Shown: positions 1 to 10,532, counted from the first letter of the stretch. The stretch is DNA of 64,000 bases from Prochlorococcus marinus subsp. marinus str. CCMP1375 (GCF_000007925.1 NC_005042.1:496001-560000), one strand, 5' to 3'. Translations and numbers: made by a program. Notes: a model not told the origin generated them from the letters alone.

Positions 1-1
1 A

Positions 2-616
2 GTGTTGATTAAGGTTGCATCAACTTGGGAAGGGATTAAGGCTGCTGAAGTTCTTGAAAGTGAGGGTATTCATTGTAATTTAACGTTGTTATTTGGCTTT
101 TCTCAGGCAGTTGCATGTGCAGAGGCAGGTGTGACACTTATTTCACCTTTTGTAGGTCGTATACTTGATTGGTATAAAGCAGAAACAGGGAAGGACTCTT
201 ATGCTGGAGAAGAAGATCCAGGTGTAGTTTCTGTAACTAAGATCTTTAATTATTATAAGTCAAATAATTATAAGACTGAAGTAATGGGAGCAAGTTTTAG
301 AAATATAGATGAAATCTTAGAATTAGCAGGCTGTGATTTGCTTACGATTGCACCAAAATTTTTAGAACAATTGGAAAACTCTGATTCAAAATTAACAAGA
401 AAATTAGACTCATTAAAGCCATTGCCTTCAGAAACTAAAATCCATCTTGAAGAATACGATTTTAGAAATATGCTTAAGTTAGATCGTATGGCAACAGAAA
501 AGCTTGAAGAAGGAATTATTAATTTCAGCAAGGCAATTGAACAATTGGAGCAGCTTTTGAGTAAAAGGCTTTCTTATATTGAGAGCGGTTCAAATGCTGA
601 GCTTTCTATCGCTTAG
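2..616 (+). CDS. tal: Transaldolase, C-terminal part (5' end outside window)
   Basis: Pentose phosphate/Calvin-cycle related enzyme that moves a dihydroxyacetone unit between sugar phosphates, in the cytosol. The window opens inside the gene; the frame is open from base 2. The fragment begins at the active-site strand [10 protein letters not shown], whose lysine is the Schiff-base residue of the family, followed by the [18 protein letters not shown] and [11 protein letters not shown] segments typical of transaldolase B. The C-terminus (about residues 110-204 of the fragment) is a helical extension commonly seen in cyanobacterial enzymes. It is convergent with the flavoprotein gene downstream, 68 bp away. 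Confidence 0.95.
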   Translation: MLIKVASTWEGIKAAEVLESEGIHCNLTLLFGFSQAVACAEAGVTLISPFVGRILDWYKAETGKDSYAGEEDPGVVSVTKIFNYYKSNNYKTEVMGASFRNIDEILELAGCDLLTIAPKFLEQLENSDSKLTRKLDSLKPLPSETKIHLEEYDFRNMLKLDRMATEKLEEGIINFSKAIEQLEQLLSKRLSYIESGSNAELSIA

Positions 617-684
617 AACTTATATTTTTTTAGATCAACTGACTTCTAAATTTTTAGATAAATTAAACTTTAATTTAAGACTTT

Positions 685-1812
685 TTAGCTCTTTAGGATT
701 AGTCTTTTGATTACTCGTTGTGCAATATCTCCATACCCCATTTCCCCAGATAGGATTTGTGCGATTCTTTGAGGTGCAGTTGGTCTTTTGATTCCCAGTT
801 GATACCCTATTTTTGGAAATCGGTAGAAAACTTGGGAGATTCTTCTTCCCCAGGCCATTGAGTCACCCCATTTTTTTTTCATTGACTTTGTGTAAGAACT
901 TAATTCGGTTGTGTTGCCTTTTAACCAATTGATTATGCATTTGGCAGCTTCACAGCCACTTAATAAGGCAGGCCTTAGACCTTCAGCAAGAAATGGATCG
1001 CAAAGTGATGCTGCATCACCAATTACTAAAATCCCATCACCATGAAGATTACTGTGTCCATTCCAAACTCTTAAACGAGAATCATTCCTTATCCCTGCTT
1101 TTGGATCAAACCCTAGACTTGGCATTAATTCGTTAAGGATTTTTTCGCTTTCCACAGCATGATTACCAATAAAAGTTCCTACCCCAATGTTGACTGAGTC
1201 TTTCAAAGGAAATGCCCAAGCAAATCCATGATGAACCAAACCAAATTCAAATCTTGAGGTGCCTTCTTTCAGCAATCCTTTACCATTGACCCTTATGGAA
1301 GTTGTTGAGGCATAATGAAGATTTTTAGGACCTAGATTAAATTCCCTTGCCCAAGGTGAGCTTGATCCGTCTGCAATTACAACGCATTTTGATTTAAGTT
1401 GTTGTCCATCTTTAGAAGTGATAATCCATTGCCCTTCTATTTTAAATATTTTTACTACTTCAAATGACTGAAGAAGTGTTGCTCCTTGCTCAATAGCTTT
1501 TTGGGTTATGAGTTCATCAAGTTTTTCTCTTCTAGTAATCCAAAAAGGGGATGAACCTGGTAATTGTGCTATTACGTGGTCAGATAAGCACCAAGTAAAT
1601 TCAACTTTTTGAATTACTTCTTCAATTATTGGTTCAAGAGAAAATGGGAACCACTTTTGAACTGATGCAGCCATTCCACCTCCACATGGCTTTAAAAGAA
1701 AGCCATGTTTTTTGTCGACGATAGTTACTTGAACTCCAGAATTGGCTAAATGAAACGCTGCTGAAGAACCTGCTGCTCCAGCTCCAATAATTAATACTTC
1801 AATAGAATTCAA
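685..1812 (-). CDS. Geranylgeranyl-reductase-like FAD oxidoreductase (ChlP family)
   Basis: Probable FAD-dependent oxidoreductase of the geranylgeranyl reductase / ChlP superfamily, which reduces isoprenoid chains of chlorophyll, tocopherol or related lipids. The N-terminal dinucleotide-binding motif GAGAAG is at residues 10-15, with an acidic end to the second beta strand (IVDKK). A PCGGG segment follows near residue 42, and the second FAD motif [14 protein letters not shown] is near residue 280. At 375 aa it is shorter than true ChlP, so the substrate is open. The start codon overlaps the frr stop by 4 nt (ATGA), so the two are probably translationally coupled. Confidence 0.8.
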   Translation of the reverse strand: MNSIEVLIIGAGAAGSSAAFHLANSGVQVTIVDKKHGFLLKPCGGGMAASVQKWFPFSLEPIIEEVIQKVEFTWCLSDHVIAQLPGSSPFWITRREKLDELITQKAIEQGATLLQSFEVVKIFKIEGQWIITSKDGQQLKSKCVVIADGSSSPWAREFNLGPKNLHYASTTSIRVNGKGLLKEGTSRFEFGLVHHGFAWAFPLKDSVNIGVGTFIGNHAVESEKILNELMPSLGFDPKAGIRNDSRLRVWNGHSNLHGDGILVIGDAASLCDPFLAEGLRPALLSGCEAAKCIINWLKGNTTELSSYTKSMKKKWGDSMAWGRRISQVFYRFPKIGYQLGIKRPTAPQRIAQILSGEMGYGDIAQRVIKRLILKS

Positions 1813-2357
1813 ACCTTTAGAATTTCCTCTTCTTTCCCTGAAAGATTTTTTTCAATTTCATTTATATATTTGTTTGTAATTTTCTGGATTGAGTCTTGCT
1901 GGTCTCGACTTTGATCCTCAGAAAACTCACCATCTTTTTCTGAACCTTTAATTTTTTCTATTGCATCTCTGCGTATATTTCGAAGTGATATTTTTGCTTC
2001 TTCTGCATATTTTGATGCTAATTTACAAAATTGTTTTCGACGCTCTTCTGTTAAAGGGGGGATGTTGATACGAATTATTTTTCCATCATTATTTGGTGTA
2101 AATCCAAGATCACTTATAGAGATTGCTTTTTCTATTAAACCTAGAGAGCCTAAATCAAAGGGTTGTATTGCAAGAGTTTGGGAGTCTGGAGTTGAAATGG
2201 TTGCTAGTGATTTAAGAGGGGTATCAGCACCGTAATACTCAACGGTTAATCGATCCAACAGAGATGTATTCGCGCGACCAGTTCTAATTGTATTGAAGTT
2301 GCGTTGACAAGCTTCAACTGATTTTTGCATGTTTAATTCGACTTCTTGAGTAAGCAT
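1809..2357 (-). CDS. frr: Ribosome recycling factor
   Basis: Splits post-termination 70S ribosomes together with EF-G. The 182-aa protein has the expected length and the family pattern: [17 protein letters not shown] near the N-terminus, a middle domain with [17 protein letters not shown], and the long C-terminal helix with [15 protein letters not shown]. It lies downstream of pyrH on the same strand (50 bp gap), the common bacterial pyrH-frr order, and overlaps the next gene by 4 nt. Confidence 0.97.
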   Translation of the reverse strand: MLTQEVELNMQKSVEACQRNFNTIRTGRANTSLLDRLTVEYYGADTPLKSLATISTPDSQTLAIQPFDLGSLGLIEKAISISDLGFTPNNDGKIIRINIPPLTEERRKQFCKLASKYAEEAKISLRNIRRDAIEKIKGSEKDGEFSEDQSRDQQDSIQKITNKYINEIEKNLSGKEEEILKV

Positions 2358-2407
2358 TTGAATTTATATGAAATAGGATTGTGGATAATTAGAAATCAAG
2401 TGAAAGG

Positions 2408-3121
2408 TTAACCTGAATTAGAAATGCGGGAGCCTATCTTTTCTCCTGCTACCGCTTTATTAATATTGCCAGGTTGAAAAATGTTAAAGACAACTATAGG
2501 GATCTTGTTGTCTTTGCATAGAGCTATAGCTGTACTATCCATAACTGCTATTTCTTTACTAAGGACTTCTTGAAAAGTTAATGATTCATATTTAATAGCT
2601 TCAGGGTATTCTTTAGGATCTTGGTTGTAAACACCATCGACTTTAGTTGCTTTAAAAATTACATCAGCATTTATTTCTGCTGCACGTAATGCTGATGTTG
2701 TATCAGTAGTAAAGAAAGGGTTTCCGCATCCTCCACCAAAAACTACAACTCGACCTTTTTCAAGATGTCTAATTGCTCGACGGCGAATGTAAGGCTCAGC
2801 GATTTGTTGCATCTCAATAGCAGTTTGCACTCTGGTCTCTACTCCTGCTCTTTCTAGACCATCTTGCAGAGTTATTGCATTCATTACTGTGGCTAACATT
2901 CCTACATAATCTGCTGTAGCACGATCCATTCCAGCAGAAGATCCCTTAAGACCTCGGAAAATATTCCCTCCTCCCACAACAATTGCAAGTTGTGTTCCTT
3001 CCTGTACCACTTTTGATACATCTTGAGCAATAGATTGAACTATTTCTGGATCTATACCATATGGCTTGCTTCCCATGAGAGCTTCGCCACTAAGCTTGAG
3101 GAGGACACGTGAGTAAGACAT
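2408..3121 (-). CDS. pyrH: UMP kinase
   Basis: Phosphorylates UMP to UDP in pyrimidine nucleotide synthesis. It is a 237-aa amino acid kinase family protein. Visible motifs are [12 protein letters not shown] (residues 6-17), the GGGNIFRG loop near residue 50, the [17 protein letters not shown] segment and [13 protein letters not shown] near the acceptor site. It heads the pyrH-frr pair. A 26-bp perfect hairpin lies 60 bp upstream of its start at 3181-3206 and may influence expression. Confidence 0.97.
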   Translation of the reverse strand: MSYSRVLLKLSGEALMGSKPYGIDPEIVQSIAQDVSKVVQEGTQLAIVVGGGNIFRGLKGSSAGMDRATADYVGMLATVMNAITLQDGLERAGVETRVQTAIEMQQIAEPYIRRRAIRHLEKGRVVVFGGGCGNPFFTTDTTSALRAAEINADVIFKATKVDGVYNQDPKEYPEAIKYESLTFQEVLSKEIAVMDSTAIALCKDNKIPIVVFNIFQPGNINKAVAGEKIGSRISNSG

Positions 3122-3180
3122 TAATTATCAATATCTCAATGACAGTAGCAAGGGATCTTTGTTTCGCTGGGCTCTTTATG

Positions 3181-3206
3181 GATTTGTTCGTGAGAACGAA
3201 CAAATC
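3181..3206. promoter_or_regulatory. Perfect inverted repeat upstream of pyrH
   Basis: GATTTGTTCGT and its exact reverse complement are separated by a GAGA loop, giving an 11-bp stem. It sits between the end of cobO and the start of pyrH, both minus-strand. Neither side has a T run, so it does not look like an intrinsic terminator. An operator or an mRNA leader hairpin for pyrH-frr is possible. No function can be assigned from sequence. Confidence 0.4.
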
Positions 3207-3345
3207 GTGTTTGATTAAAAACCTTTCATAGGCTACAAACTTTCTGCAGAATGATTTTTTTAGTGTTTATTAAGTAATTAAAATATTAATACTTTGGCAA
3301 AGCAAAAACTATAAAGTAATTTGAACAAATCTTGAAAAATTTTAG

Positions 3346-4038
3346 TTAAAATTCAATTCCTTTCTGAGCCTTAACTCCTTTTTCTCTAAAGGGGTGCTTT
3401 AATAAATTCATTTCAGTTACAAGGTCTGCTTGTTGTATTAACTCTTCCTTAGCACTTCGACCTGTTAAGACAACATGAGTCAATGCAGGACGTTTTTTTA
3501 TCCCTTCGATGACTTCATTTAAAGAAAGATATCCTAGTTTGATAGCTATATTTATTTCATCAAGAATAACTAATTTATGACTACGACTACATAGGTATAA
3601 AAGTGCTTGCTCCCAAGCTTTTTGGCTAAGTTTTTTATCTTGCATCCTGTCTTGTGTTTCCCAAGTAAATCCTTCTCCAAAAGCATGCCAGTCTAAGGAA
3701 TCTCCATATACTTTTAATGCTTTAGCTTCCCCTGGTTGCCATCCTCCTTTGATAAATTGAACAATCGCTACATTATCTCCGTGACCCAATGTTCTTAATG
3801 CCATGCCTAATGCAGCTGTAGTTTTTCCTTTCCCTTGACCCGTAAAAACAATAATCAGCCCTTTCTCTAGATTTCTTTCCTCTATTCTTTTGCTTTGGAT
3901 TTCTTTTCTTCTTTGCATTCTTAGCTTATATTTTTCTTCATCCGCCTCTTTAGTTGTAAAGCCTCCCATACCCAATTGACTTGACTCTCTATCTAATTCA
4001 TCTAGAGACTCATCACTCTTGGCCATTTTCTTTTGCAT
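3346..4038 (-). CDS. cobO: Cob(I)yrinic acid a,c-diamide adenosyltransferase
   Basis: ATP:corrinoid adenosyltransferase of the CobO/BtuR type, adding the adenosyl ligand during cobalamin synthesis. The P-loop GQGKGKTT is at residues 67-74, followed by ALGMALRTLGHG, QFIKGGW and the LVILDEINIAIKLGYL strand typical of this family. The first 60 residues form a charged extension (KLRMQRRKEIQSKRIEERN), also seen in other CobO proteins. The gene stands alone on the minus strand, with about 220 bp before pyrH. Confidence 0.92.
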   Translation of the reverse strand: MQKKMAKSDESLDELDRESSQLGMGGFTTKEADEEKYKLRMQRRKEIQSKRIEERNLEKGLIIVFTGQGKGKTTAALGMALRTLGHGDNVAIVQFIKGGWQPGEAKALKVYGDSLDWHAFGEGFTWETQDRMQDKKLSQKAWEQALLYLCSRSHKLVILDEINIAIKLGYLSLNEVIEGIKKRPALTHVVLTGRSAKEELIQQADLVTEMNLLKHPFREKGVKAQKGIEF

Positions 4039-4107
4039 AAGAAAGAGTTAATAACTTAAATCTCTTGTAAATACAAATCAGTATTTTAAAAATTATATCT
4101 AAGAAAT

Positions 4108-5268
4108 TTAAAGATTTTTGCCACCTAAAGCTTTGTCAACAGCTTGTTGCTGATCTCTTCGAGTAATCCAATGGTGATAAGTGCGCGTATGTATTGCAAC
4201 CGAATGACCCATCATGCGTGCGGCAACACTATCAGGGAGACCTATGTGAATAGTGCGAACAGCCCATGCATGTCTTAAGTCATATGGGGTTAAAGGAAGA
4301 TTATATCTTCGGAATTGTTCGGAAACTCTTCTACCTACATTTTGGAGAGTGGTTTTATTGAGATCAGTGTTTATCTCTGGAAGTAAATTTGTTTCATAAG
4401 AAAGTGCATTTAATTTAAATCGGTTGATCCATTCGGGTTGAAATGGCCATACTTGATGTTCCCCAGTTTTTGTATTAGGAAATACTCTTAATATTTTGTC
4501 TTCACCTTCGCTGAGACATGAAAGATCACAAAAGAACACCTCATGATTTCTAAGACCGTAAGTTGCCATGAGGCCATAAACTAATCTCCATCTTGGATTT
4601 GGGATCATGAAAAATGTTTTTTCAATAAGGCTGTCGCTTGGTAACTTTCTAAATCTTGCTTGATGCAATCCATATCCATATGCCAAGTCTCTCCAGTTTT
4701 CTGGCAATTGAATATCTGAATATTTGGCAAGTGCTTTTAAAGTCGTACCACATTGCTGCCTGCTACGACTATTTTCTGAATAACTAGATAATGTCTTAAG
4801 GAATAAATTCTTATTTAAACTCTCATTATTACTTTGAGCTATAATACTAAGTCTTCGAAGATATGGTAAGTAAGCACATTTCCAATTGGTACGACTGCCA
4901 GCCTTTGATTTGTTTCTAATAGGATCATTAAAGAAAAATAATTCAAAATCTTTTATAGCTTCTTCAACATCTAAAAACTTTTTGTTAGTAGATATTTTTG
5001 ATTTACTTGTAGACCAGTGCTTCCAATCAAATTGATTGTGTTGAATTTGTAAATATAAAAAATGAAGAGTTTTTTCAGCTTGTTGAAGTTCTTTTATATT
5101 TGCGTCTAAACCTAAACTTATTCGTTGGTCTTTAGTTTTATTTGGATTTTTTTGACATGGTAGGGGCCCGCGTAAGCAAAGTCGTTTGCCACGCTGCTCA
5201 ATCCGAAGCTTTATCCCTTTAGAGGCAATCTTTTGATTAACAATCAAAAGTTCACTTGTAAAGTTCAT
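4108..5268 (-). CDS. Tyrosine recombinase/integrase family protein, not phage-linked
   Basis: 386-aa member of the tyrosine recombinase family. The C-terminal catalytic domain shows GLRNHEVFF (arginine I, near residue 240), YDLRHAWAVR near 329-338, GHSVAIHTRTYHHW (histidine box and nucleophile tyrosine near 355-364). The family's usual HxxR reads YDLR here, so the first histidine is a tyrosine; this change occurs in some active recombinases. An in-frame TTG lies 9 bp upstream (5277); I chose the ATG. No phage genes, tRNA end or att repeat is visible around it, and base use matches the neighbours, so this looks like a resident gene rather than a prophage remnant. Confidence 0.8.
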   Translation of the reverse strand: MNFTSELLIVNQKIASKGIKLRIEQRGKRLCLRGPLPCQKNPNKTKDQRISLGLDANIKELQQAEKTLHFLYLQIQHNQFDWKHWSTSKSKISTNKKFLDVEEAIKDFELFFFNDPIRNKSKAGSRTNWKCAYLPYLRRLSIIAQSNNESLNKNLFLKTLSSYSENSRSRQQCGTTLKALAKYSDIQLPENWRDLAYGYGLHQARFRKLPSDSLIEKTFFMIPNPRWRLVYGLMATYGLRNHEVFFCDLSCLSEGEDKILRVFPNTKTGEHQVWPFQPEWINRFKLNALSYETNLLPEINTDLNKTTLQNVGRRVSEQFRRYNLPLTPYDLRHAWAVRTIHIGLPDSVAARMMGHSVAIHTRTYHHWITRRDQQQAVDKALGGKNL

Positions 5269-5338
5269 TGGTCTCAATGGTTACAGCTACATTGACGTCG
5301 TTACGCGTTAAGCTCAACCCCTAAGTAAAAGTATTTTA

Positions 5339-6514
5339 ATGACTCGTGTTGGCGTCCTTTTAATGAATCTGGGAGGGCCCGAGCGAATTAAAGATGTTGG
5401 CCCATTTTTATATAACCTTTTTTCAGACCCTGAGATAATTAGATTACCCCTCCCAATTTTTCAAAAACCTTTAGCTTGGTTTATAAGTACTCTTAGAAGT
5501 TCAAAATCTCAAAAAGCTTATCAAGCAATTGGTGGCGGCTCTCCTCTAAGAAGAATTACTGAACAACAAGCAAGGGAATTACAGAGCGCGCTGCGTAATA
5601 GGGGAATTAATGCAACTAGTTATGTTGCTATGAGATATTGGCATCCTTTTACTGAGTCTGCTGTTGAGGATATTAAGGCAGATAATATTAATGAAGTTGT
5701 TGTACTTCCCCTTTATCCTCATTTCTCAATAAGTACAAGTGGGTCAAGTTTCAGAGAGTTGCGACGTTTGCGTGAGGTAGATAAAGAGTTTCAAAAACTA
5801 TCTATAAGATGTATTCGAAGTTGGTTTGACAACACTGGATATATAGCTTCCATGGCAGAATTAATCGAACAAGAAATCTCTTCCTGCGAGTCTCCAAATG
5901 CAGCACATATTTGCTTTACAGCACATGGAGTCCCAAAAAGTTATGTGGAAGAAGCAGGTGATCCTTATAAAGATGAAATACAAGATTGCGCTCTGTTGAT
6001 TATCGATAAGGTTGAAAAATCCCTTGGATTTAGTAATTCTTATACTCTTTCTTATCAAAGTAGAGTAGGCCCTGAGGAGTGGCTAAAGCCATATACAGAA
6101 GAAGTGTTAGAAGAGCTTGGAGCTAATGGAGTAAAGGAGTTGATAGTAGTGCCAATAAGCTTTGTCAGTGAACATATAGAAACCCTTCAGGAAATTGATA
6201 TTGAGTATAAAAAGATAGCCCTTAACAATGGAATAATTAATTTTCGTAGAGTTAAGGCTTTAGATACATACCCTTTATTTATTAATGGGCTTGCTGATTT
6301 AGTTGCCTCTTGTCTTAGCGGTCCAGAAATAAGCCTAGACGAAGCTGCTAAATTACCTGAAAAAGTTAAGCTTTACCCTCAAGAAAAATGGCAATGGGGT
6401 TGGAATAATAGTGCTGAAGTATGGAATGGAAGGGTTGCAATGTTTGTTTTTATTATTTGTTTCTTTGAGTTGGTGATTGGCAATGGCCCTTTACATTACA
6501 TTGGTCTTCTTTGA
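5339..6514 (+). CDS. hemH: Ferrochelatase with C-terminal chlorophyll-binding helix
   Basis: Inserts Fe2+ into protoporphyrin IX, the last step of haem synthesis. The catalytic part (about residues 1-320) has [11 protein letters not shown] at the start, the [10 protein letters not shown] segment, [19 protein letters not shown] with the catalytic histidine, and [14 protein letters not shown]. After a linker, residues 351-391 form a CAB/Hli-like transmembrane segment with the chlorophyll-binding pattern ExxNxR (E360, N363, R365) in [13 protein letters not shown]. This fusion is known in cyanobacterial and plastid type II ferrochelatases and anchors the enzyme in the thylakoid. Confidence 0.97.
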   Translation: MTRVGVLLMNLGGPERIKDVGPFLYNLFSDPEIIRLPLPIFQKPLAWFISTLRSSKSQKAYQAIGGGSPLRRITEQQARELQSALRNRGINATSYVAMRYWHPFTESAVEDIKADNINEVVVLPLYPHFSISTSGSSFRELRRLREVDKEFQKLSIRCIRSWFDNTGYIASMAELIEQEISSCESPNAAHICFTAHGVPKSYVEEAGDPYKDEIQDCALLIIDKVEKSLGFSNSYTLSYQSRVGPEEWLKPYTEEVLEELGANGVKELIVVPISFVSEHIETLQEIDIEYKKIALNNGIINFRRVKALDTYPLFINGLADLVASCLSGPEISLDEAAKLPEKVKLYPQEKWQWGWNNSAEVWNGRVAMFVFIICFFELVIGNGPLHYIGLL

Positions 6515-6651
6515 AGGATGCTTTTTAAAGATATATCAATTAATTAATCACTAAAATAGCCAATAAGAATTTAATTTTTGAATCGATATAGCTTTTTATA
6601 GGCAAAACAACCTTTGTCCATATAACATTTATCTAAGATTATTTCTTTGCC

Positions 6652-8406
6652 GTGACTCTGTCGTCTTCACCTTTTGGTATAGGTGATTCAACAAAAAAGG
6701 AGCAAAATCAGATTCTAGGGGCAGATGCCCTTATGGAATCTCTTAAAAATCACGGTGTCGATACTATTTTTGGGTACCCTGGAGGAGCTATCCTTCCTAT
6801 CTATGATGCGGTTTATAAAGCAGAAAAAGCAGGTTGGGTAAAACATATTTTAGTTAGACATGAGCAAGGTGGTGCTCATGCAGCTGATGGATATGCAAGG
6901 TCCACAGGAAAAGTTGGTGTATGTTTTGGCACCTCAGGACCAGGAGCAACAAATTTGGTTACAGGAATTGCCACAGCTCAAATGGACTCTGTTCCATTGG
7001 TTGTTATTACTGGACAAGTCCCAAGACCAGCTATTGGAACTGACGCCTTTCAAGAAACAGATATTTTTGGTATTACTCTCCCAATTGTTAAGCATTCTTG
7101 GGTTGTAAGAGATCCTTCTGAAATAGCATCTGTTATTGCCCAAGCTTTTTTTATTGCTTCTTCTGGGCGCCCAGGACCAGTCCTAGTTGACATTCCAAAA
7201 GATGTTGGCCAAGAACTTTTTGATTATCAACCTGTTCAGCCAGGTTCTTTAATCCCTGCAGGCTTTACTCCTCCTCAAAAGCCAGACCCAGTGGCTATAT
7301 CTAAAGCGCTGGATTTAATTGAAAGAGCTAAAAAGCCACTTTTATATGTAGGAGGAGGAGTTATTTCTGCAAGTGCTCATGACACTTTATTTGCTATTGC
7401 CAAGCGATATCACTTGCCTGTTACGACAACATTGATGGGTAAAGGTGCATTTGATGAACGTGAATCTCTTTCTGTGGGGATGTTAGGGATGCATGGCACT
7501 GCATATGCCAATTTCGCAGTAACTGAATGCGATTTATTAGTAGCTATAGGAGCACGTTTTGACGACCGAGTGACTGGAAGACTTGATTCATTTGCAGCAA
7601 ATGCAAAAGTTGTTCATTTTGAAGTAGACCCTGCAGAAATTAACAAAAACAGAGTTGCAGATGTTGCGGTTTTAGGAGATTTAGCAATTAGTCTTTCTGA
7701 TTTACATGAACTTAGCAAAAGAAGAACTGTTAAACCAAATACTCAAGAATGGTTGGCTCAAATAGAAGAGTGGAAGATTAAATATCCACTTTTAATACCT
7801 TCAAAAGAAGGGGAAATATATCCACAAGAAGTATTGATTGAAATTAGAGATTTAGCACCAGATGCTTATATAACAACTGATGTGGGCCAACATCAAATGT
7901 GGGCAGCTCAATATTTAAGAAATAGTCCACGTCATTGGATTAGCAGTGCAGGATTGGGAACAATGGGTTTCGGAGTACCTGCTGCCTTAGGAGTGCAAGT
8001 TGCTTTGCCAAAACAACAAGTGATTTGCATTGCAGGTGATGCAAGCATTTTGATGAATATTCAAGAATTAGGGACTATCTCGCAATATCAATTAAATACA
8101 AAAATAATTATCATTAATAATCATTGGCAAGGTATGGTGCGACAATGGCAGCAAAGTTTTTATGATGAAAGGTATTCAGCAACTAATATGTTAAACGGGG
8201 AGCCGAATTTTGTTGCTTTAGCTAATGCTTTTGGAGTTGGAGGCGTGATTATTAAAGAGCGTAATTCATTGAAAGAAAAGTTAAAAGAAGCTCTTAATTC
8301 CGAAGGACCAATGCTCATTGATGTTCATGTCCGTAGAGATGAGAATTGTTATCCAATGGTTCCACCAGGTAAAAGCAATGCTGAAATGGTTGGTTTGCCT
8401 GATTAG
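6652..8406 (+). CDS. ilvB: Acetolactate synthase large subunit
   Basis: Thiamine-diphosphate enzyme condensing two pyruvates (or pyruvate plus 2-oxobutyrate) at the start of branched-chain amino acid synthesis. The N-terminal domain carries the TPP-activating glutamate in [16 protein letters not shown]. The central FAD-associated domain follows, and the C-terminal TPP/Mg motif begins [14 protein letters not shown] and ends IIINN. Length 584 aa is normal. The start is GTG; the residues before [19 protein letters not shown] form a short variable leader. The regulatory small subunit is not in this window. Confidence 0.96.
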   Translation: MTLSSSPFGIGDSTKKEQNQILGADALMESLKNHGVDTIFGYPGGAILPIYDAVYKAEKAGWVKHILVRHEQGGAHAADGYARSTGKVGVCFGTSGPGATNLVTGIATAQMDSVPLVVITGQVPRPAIGTDAFQETDIFGITLPIVKHSWVVRDPSEIASVIAQAFFIASSGRPGPVLVDIPKDVGQELFDYQPVQPGSLIPAGFTPPQKPDPVAISKALDLIERAKKPLLYVGGGVISASAHDTLFAIAKRYHLPVTTTLMGKGAFDERESLSVGMLGMHGTAYANFAVTECDLLVAIGARFDDRVTGRLDSFAANAKVVHFEVDPAEINKNRVADVAVLGDLAISLSDLHELSKRRTVKPNTQEWLAQIEEWKIKYPLLIPSKEGEIYPQEVLIEIRDLAPDAYITTDVGQHQMWAAQYLRNSPRHWISSAGLGTMGFGVPAALGVQVALPKQQVICIAGDASILMNIQELGTISQYQLNTKIIIINNHWQGMVRQWQQSFYDERYSATNMLNGEPNFVALANAFGVGGVIIKERNSLKEKLKEALNSEGPMLIDVHVRRDENCYPMVPPGKSNAEMVGLPD

Positions 8407-8446
8407 AATCTAGGCAAAGTTTAATTCCTAGCTTTTATTATTATTT

Positions 8447-8812
8447 ATGATTGGTTTATTTCTTAGAAGACTGAAGGCCTTTATATGTATTTCTATTTTT
8501 ATTTTCATAATACCTTTTAAGGCTTTGCCTGCAGAAGTATTACAGGTTTCAAGCCCTTCTATTATACAAATAGGAGATAATAATAGAAATTATAAGGTTA
8601 AGCTTGCTTGCATCAATATTGAACCTTCAAAAGAGAGCGAAGCTCTAAATTGGATGAAATCCACACTACCAAGACACTCAAAAGTTAACTTATTGCCACA
8701 ACGATCTGAAGATGGTATTTTACTTGCTGAATTAATCAAATTGCGCTCAAATCAAGATATTGCAAAGTCGATGTCAGAGATGGGTTTTGGAGAGTATTAC
8801 TGTAGAGATTAA
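8447..8812 (+). CDS. Small exported protein with nuclease-fold-like segment
   Basis: 121-aa protein of unknown function. Residues about 8-29 form a hydrophobic signal peptide ending in FKALPAE, so it is probably periplasmic or lumenal. The region NYKVKLACINIEPSKESEALNWMKSTL resembles the strand-turn-helix of thermonuclease-like domains, but catalytic arginine and acidic residues are not evident. There are two cysteines (KLACIN and EYYCRD) that could pair. It follows ilvB after 40 bp and is convergent with the laccase-domain gene. Confidence 0.6.
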   Translation: MIGLFLRRLKAFICISIFIFIIPFKALPAEVLQVSSPSIIQIGDNNRNYKVKLACINIEPSKESEALNWMKSTLPRHSKVNLLPQRSEDGILLAELIKLRSNQDIAKSMSEMGFGEYYCRD

Positions 8813-8835
8813 TTAAAAATATCAGCTATTTAATA

Positions 8836-9624
8836 TTAATTGGATGAGATAAAGCTCCATTGCCTTGATTTGATCTTTTCTCTACGCCAAGATTGGAAAT
8901 AACTTGACTCTGAATATGTACAATTAGAATTTATGCTAATCTGATTTTCTTTTATTCCTTCATTCTTCAACTGAATTTTTGCAGTTAATCTAATATCTAA
9001 TAGAAACTCTTCTGGAGTATTTGTGATTTTAATACAACCAGTGCTAATCATGTATTTAATAAAATCATTGAATTGATAGTTTTTGTTCTTGTTAAAGTCT
9101 AAGTAGATACTATTAATTGTACTTTTACTTACTATATAATTATTAATACTTATTGCTGGACCTAGCGCTATTAACAAGTTTTGTTTATCAAACCCCCACT
9201 CCTTTATGGTTTCTATAGTGTTTCGTAGTATGCCTTTTGCTAACCCTCTCCAGCCAGAATGTACAGCAGCAACATATCTATTTTTCATGTCACCTATTAA
9301 AATAGGGATGCAATCAGCTGTATATATCCATAAACCTTGATTGTCTTGATCACTAAAAATACCATCGGCCTTTTTTAATTTATTAGAACTTAGTTCCGAA
9401 GTTTTTATTATTTCACTTCCATGCACTTGATGTAAAGAATAAATGCATGTACCAGGAGAAAATAGTTTGCTTAGGCTTTTGTTTTTATTATCACCTGATA
9501 CTTTTGTAAAGAATCCATGATTGAATCCATTATCTAAGAGAAGTTTGGATTGTAAGTAGATAATTCCATTGTCTTTTATGGTAATCCAATCTTTATTTCT
9601 TATTAGTACTTTTTTCTTACTCAA
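8836..9624 (-). CDS. pgeF: Laccase-domain (YfiH/PgeF, LACC1-type) protein
   Basis: Member of the multicopper-polyphenol-oxidase-like family, now associated with purine nucleoside phosphorolysis/deamination or correction of mis-incorporated L-serine in peptidoglycan precursors. Family landmarks are LHQVHGSEI, KADGIFSDQ, YTADCIPILIGD (metal cysteine) and AAVHSGWRGLAKGI (metal histidine). The C-terminal third is lysine- and asparagine-rich and less conserved. The start is TTG with MSKKK following. It shares the strand of the Tab2-like and S1 genes, with only 14 bp before it. Confidence 0.85.
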   Translation of the reverse strand: MSKKKVLIRNKDWITIKDNGIIYLQSKLLLDNGFNHGFFTKVSGDNKNKSLSKLFSPGTCIYSLHQVHGSEIIKTSELSSNKLKKADGIFSDQDNQGLWIYTADCIPILIGDMKNRYVAAVHSGWRGLAKGILRNTIETIKEWGFDKQNLLIALGPAISINNYIVSKSTINSIYLDFNKNKNYQFNDFIKYMISTGCIKITNTPEEFLLDIRLTAKIQLKNEGIKENQISINSNCTYSESSYFQSWRREKIKSRQWSFISSN

Positions 9625-9638
9625 TTTAATTTTAACTT

Positions 9639-10532
9639 TCAGATTAGGTCTATATCTTTAAGCATCCAAAAGCCAGTAAAGCTTTCTTCTTCGGGTGAAG
9701 TTTGAATTGCTATAAATTGAATTCCGTCAGCATTTGCTTTGCCATTAATTAAACTATCCTTTACCTTTTCAGCGTAGTCTTTGCTCATATCTGTAACAAG
9801 CCATAGAGACTCTTGACCTGACTCTAAAAGCAACTGGTTATTTTCAACTAATAATCTTACTGGTTCTAAACCGCTCAGCCATGCTGATAGAGGGAGTGCT
9901 CTTGTTTTGCTAAACATACGAAGTCCCGGTATTTCAATGTTTCCTTCTAATGATTTTTTAATTGGCAGGAGTGCGTTGAATTCCATTGGCCATTCACGGG
10001 CTCCCCTAATTGCCTCAATAGATAGTGAAGAAAAGCTCCAAGCATCTCCTCTAAGTGCTTCAGGAAGAGGTTCTGGTTGAGTAAAGTCTATGGAGGGATT
10101 TGGTGGTATTGGTGCAGATATATAGCCTTCTTCATTGGGATAAACATCTTTGTCTCTTTGTAATAACCATTCGTGAAGAGAAAAAGTCCTTCGGCTTTCA
10201 ATAACTTCTATCCCAACTTTTTCTGATGCTTTTGTGATCATTGTTTTCATAGATGTCCGCCAACAGCGCAATCTTTTAGGAAAGGCCCACCCTTGTTTTG
10301 AAGAATCTTCTAAGGCTTCTTTTAATGCTTCACTGAGCCAAATGGAATTGACTTCATTTGCCGGACATTTTTTTTCCCAACGGAAAGTCTCTGCACCTGA
10401 AAAATCTTGAGTGCTTGAGATTAGTAATTCCCATCTTTTTTTTCCATCAATCTCTATTACTGGTCGCGAATAAAAGTCAACTTCCCAATCTGCCTTGTTA
10501 AGGGGTTTTCCTACGTTGTTAGGGTCTTCCAT
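9639..10532 (-). CDS. Tab2/Atab2-like RNA-binding protein (DUF1092)
   Basis: 297-aa protein matching the cyanobacterial/plant Tab2 family. In algae and plants this family binds the psaB mRNA leader and is needed for photosystem I reaction centre translation. Recognisable segments are WEVDFYSRPVIEIDGKKRWEL at the start, CWRTSMKTMITKA and the PPNPSIDFTQPEPLPEALRGD region. Its start codon overlaps the stop of the upstream S1 protein gene by one base (TAATG), so the two RNA-binding proteins are translationally coupled. Confidence 0.82.
   Translation of the reverse strand: MEDPNNVGKPLNKADWEVDFYSRPVIEIDGKKRWELLISSTQDFSGAETFRWEKKCPANEVNSIWLSEALKEALEDSSKQGWAFPKRLRCWRTSMKTMITKASEKVGIEVIESRRTFSLHEWLLQRDKDVYPNEEGYISAPIPPNPSIDFTQPEPLPEALRGDAWSFSSLSIEAIRGAREWPMEFNALLPIKKSLEGNIEIPGLRMFSKTRALPLSAWLSGLEPVRLLVENNQLLLESGQESLWLVTDMSKDYAEKVKDSLINGKANADGIQFIAIQTSPEEESFTGFWMLKDIDLI

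Noticed and set aside
4108-5268. Prophage or integrated element signalled by the integrase
   Set aside because: Neighbours are housekeeping genes with normal spacing; no att repeats, tRNA fragment or phage genes.
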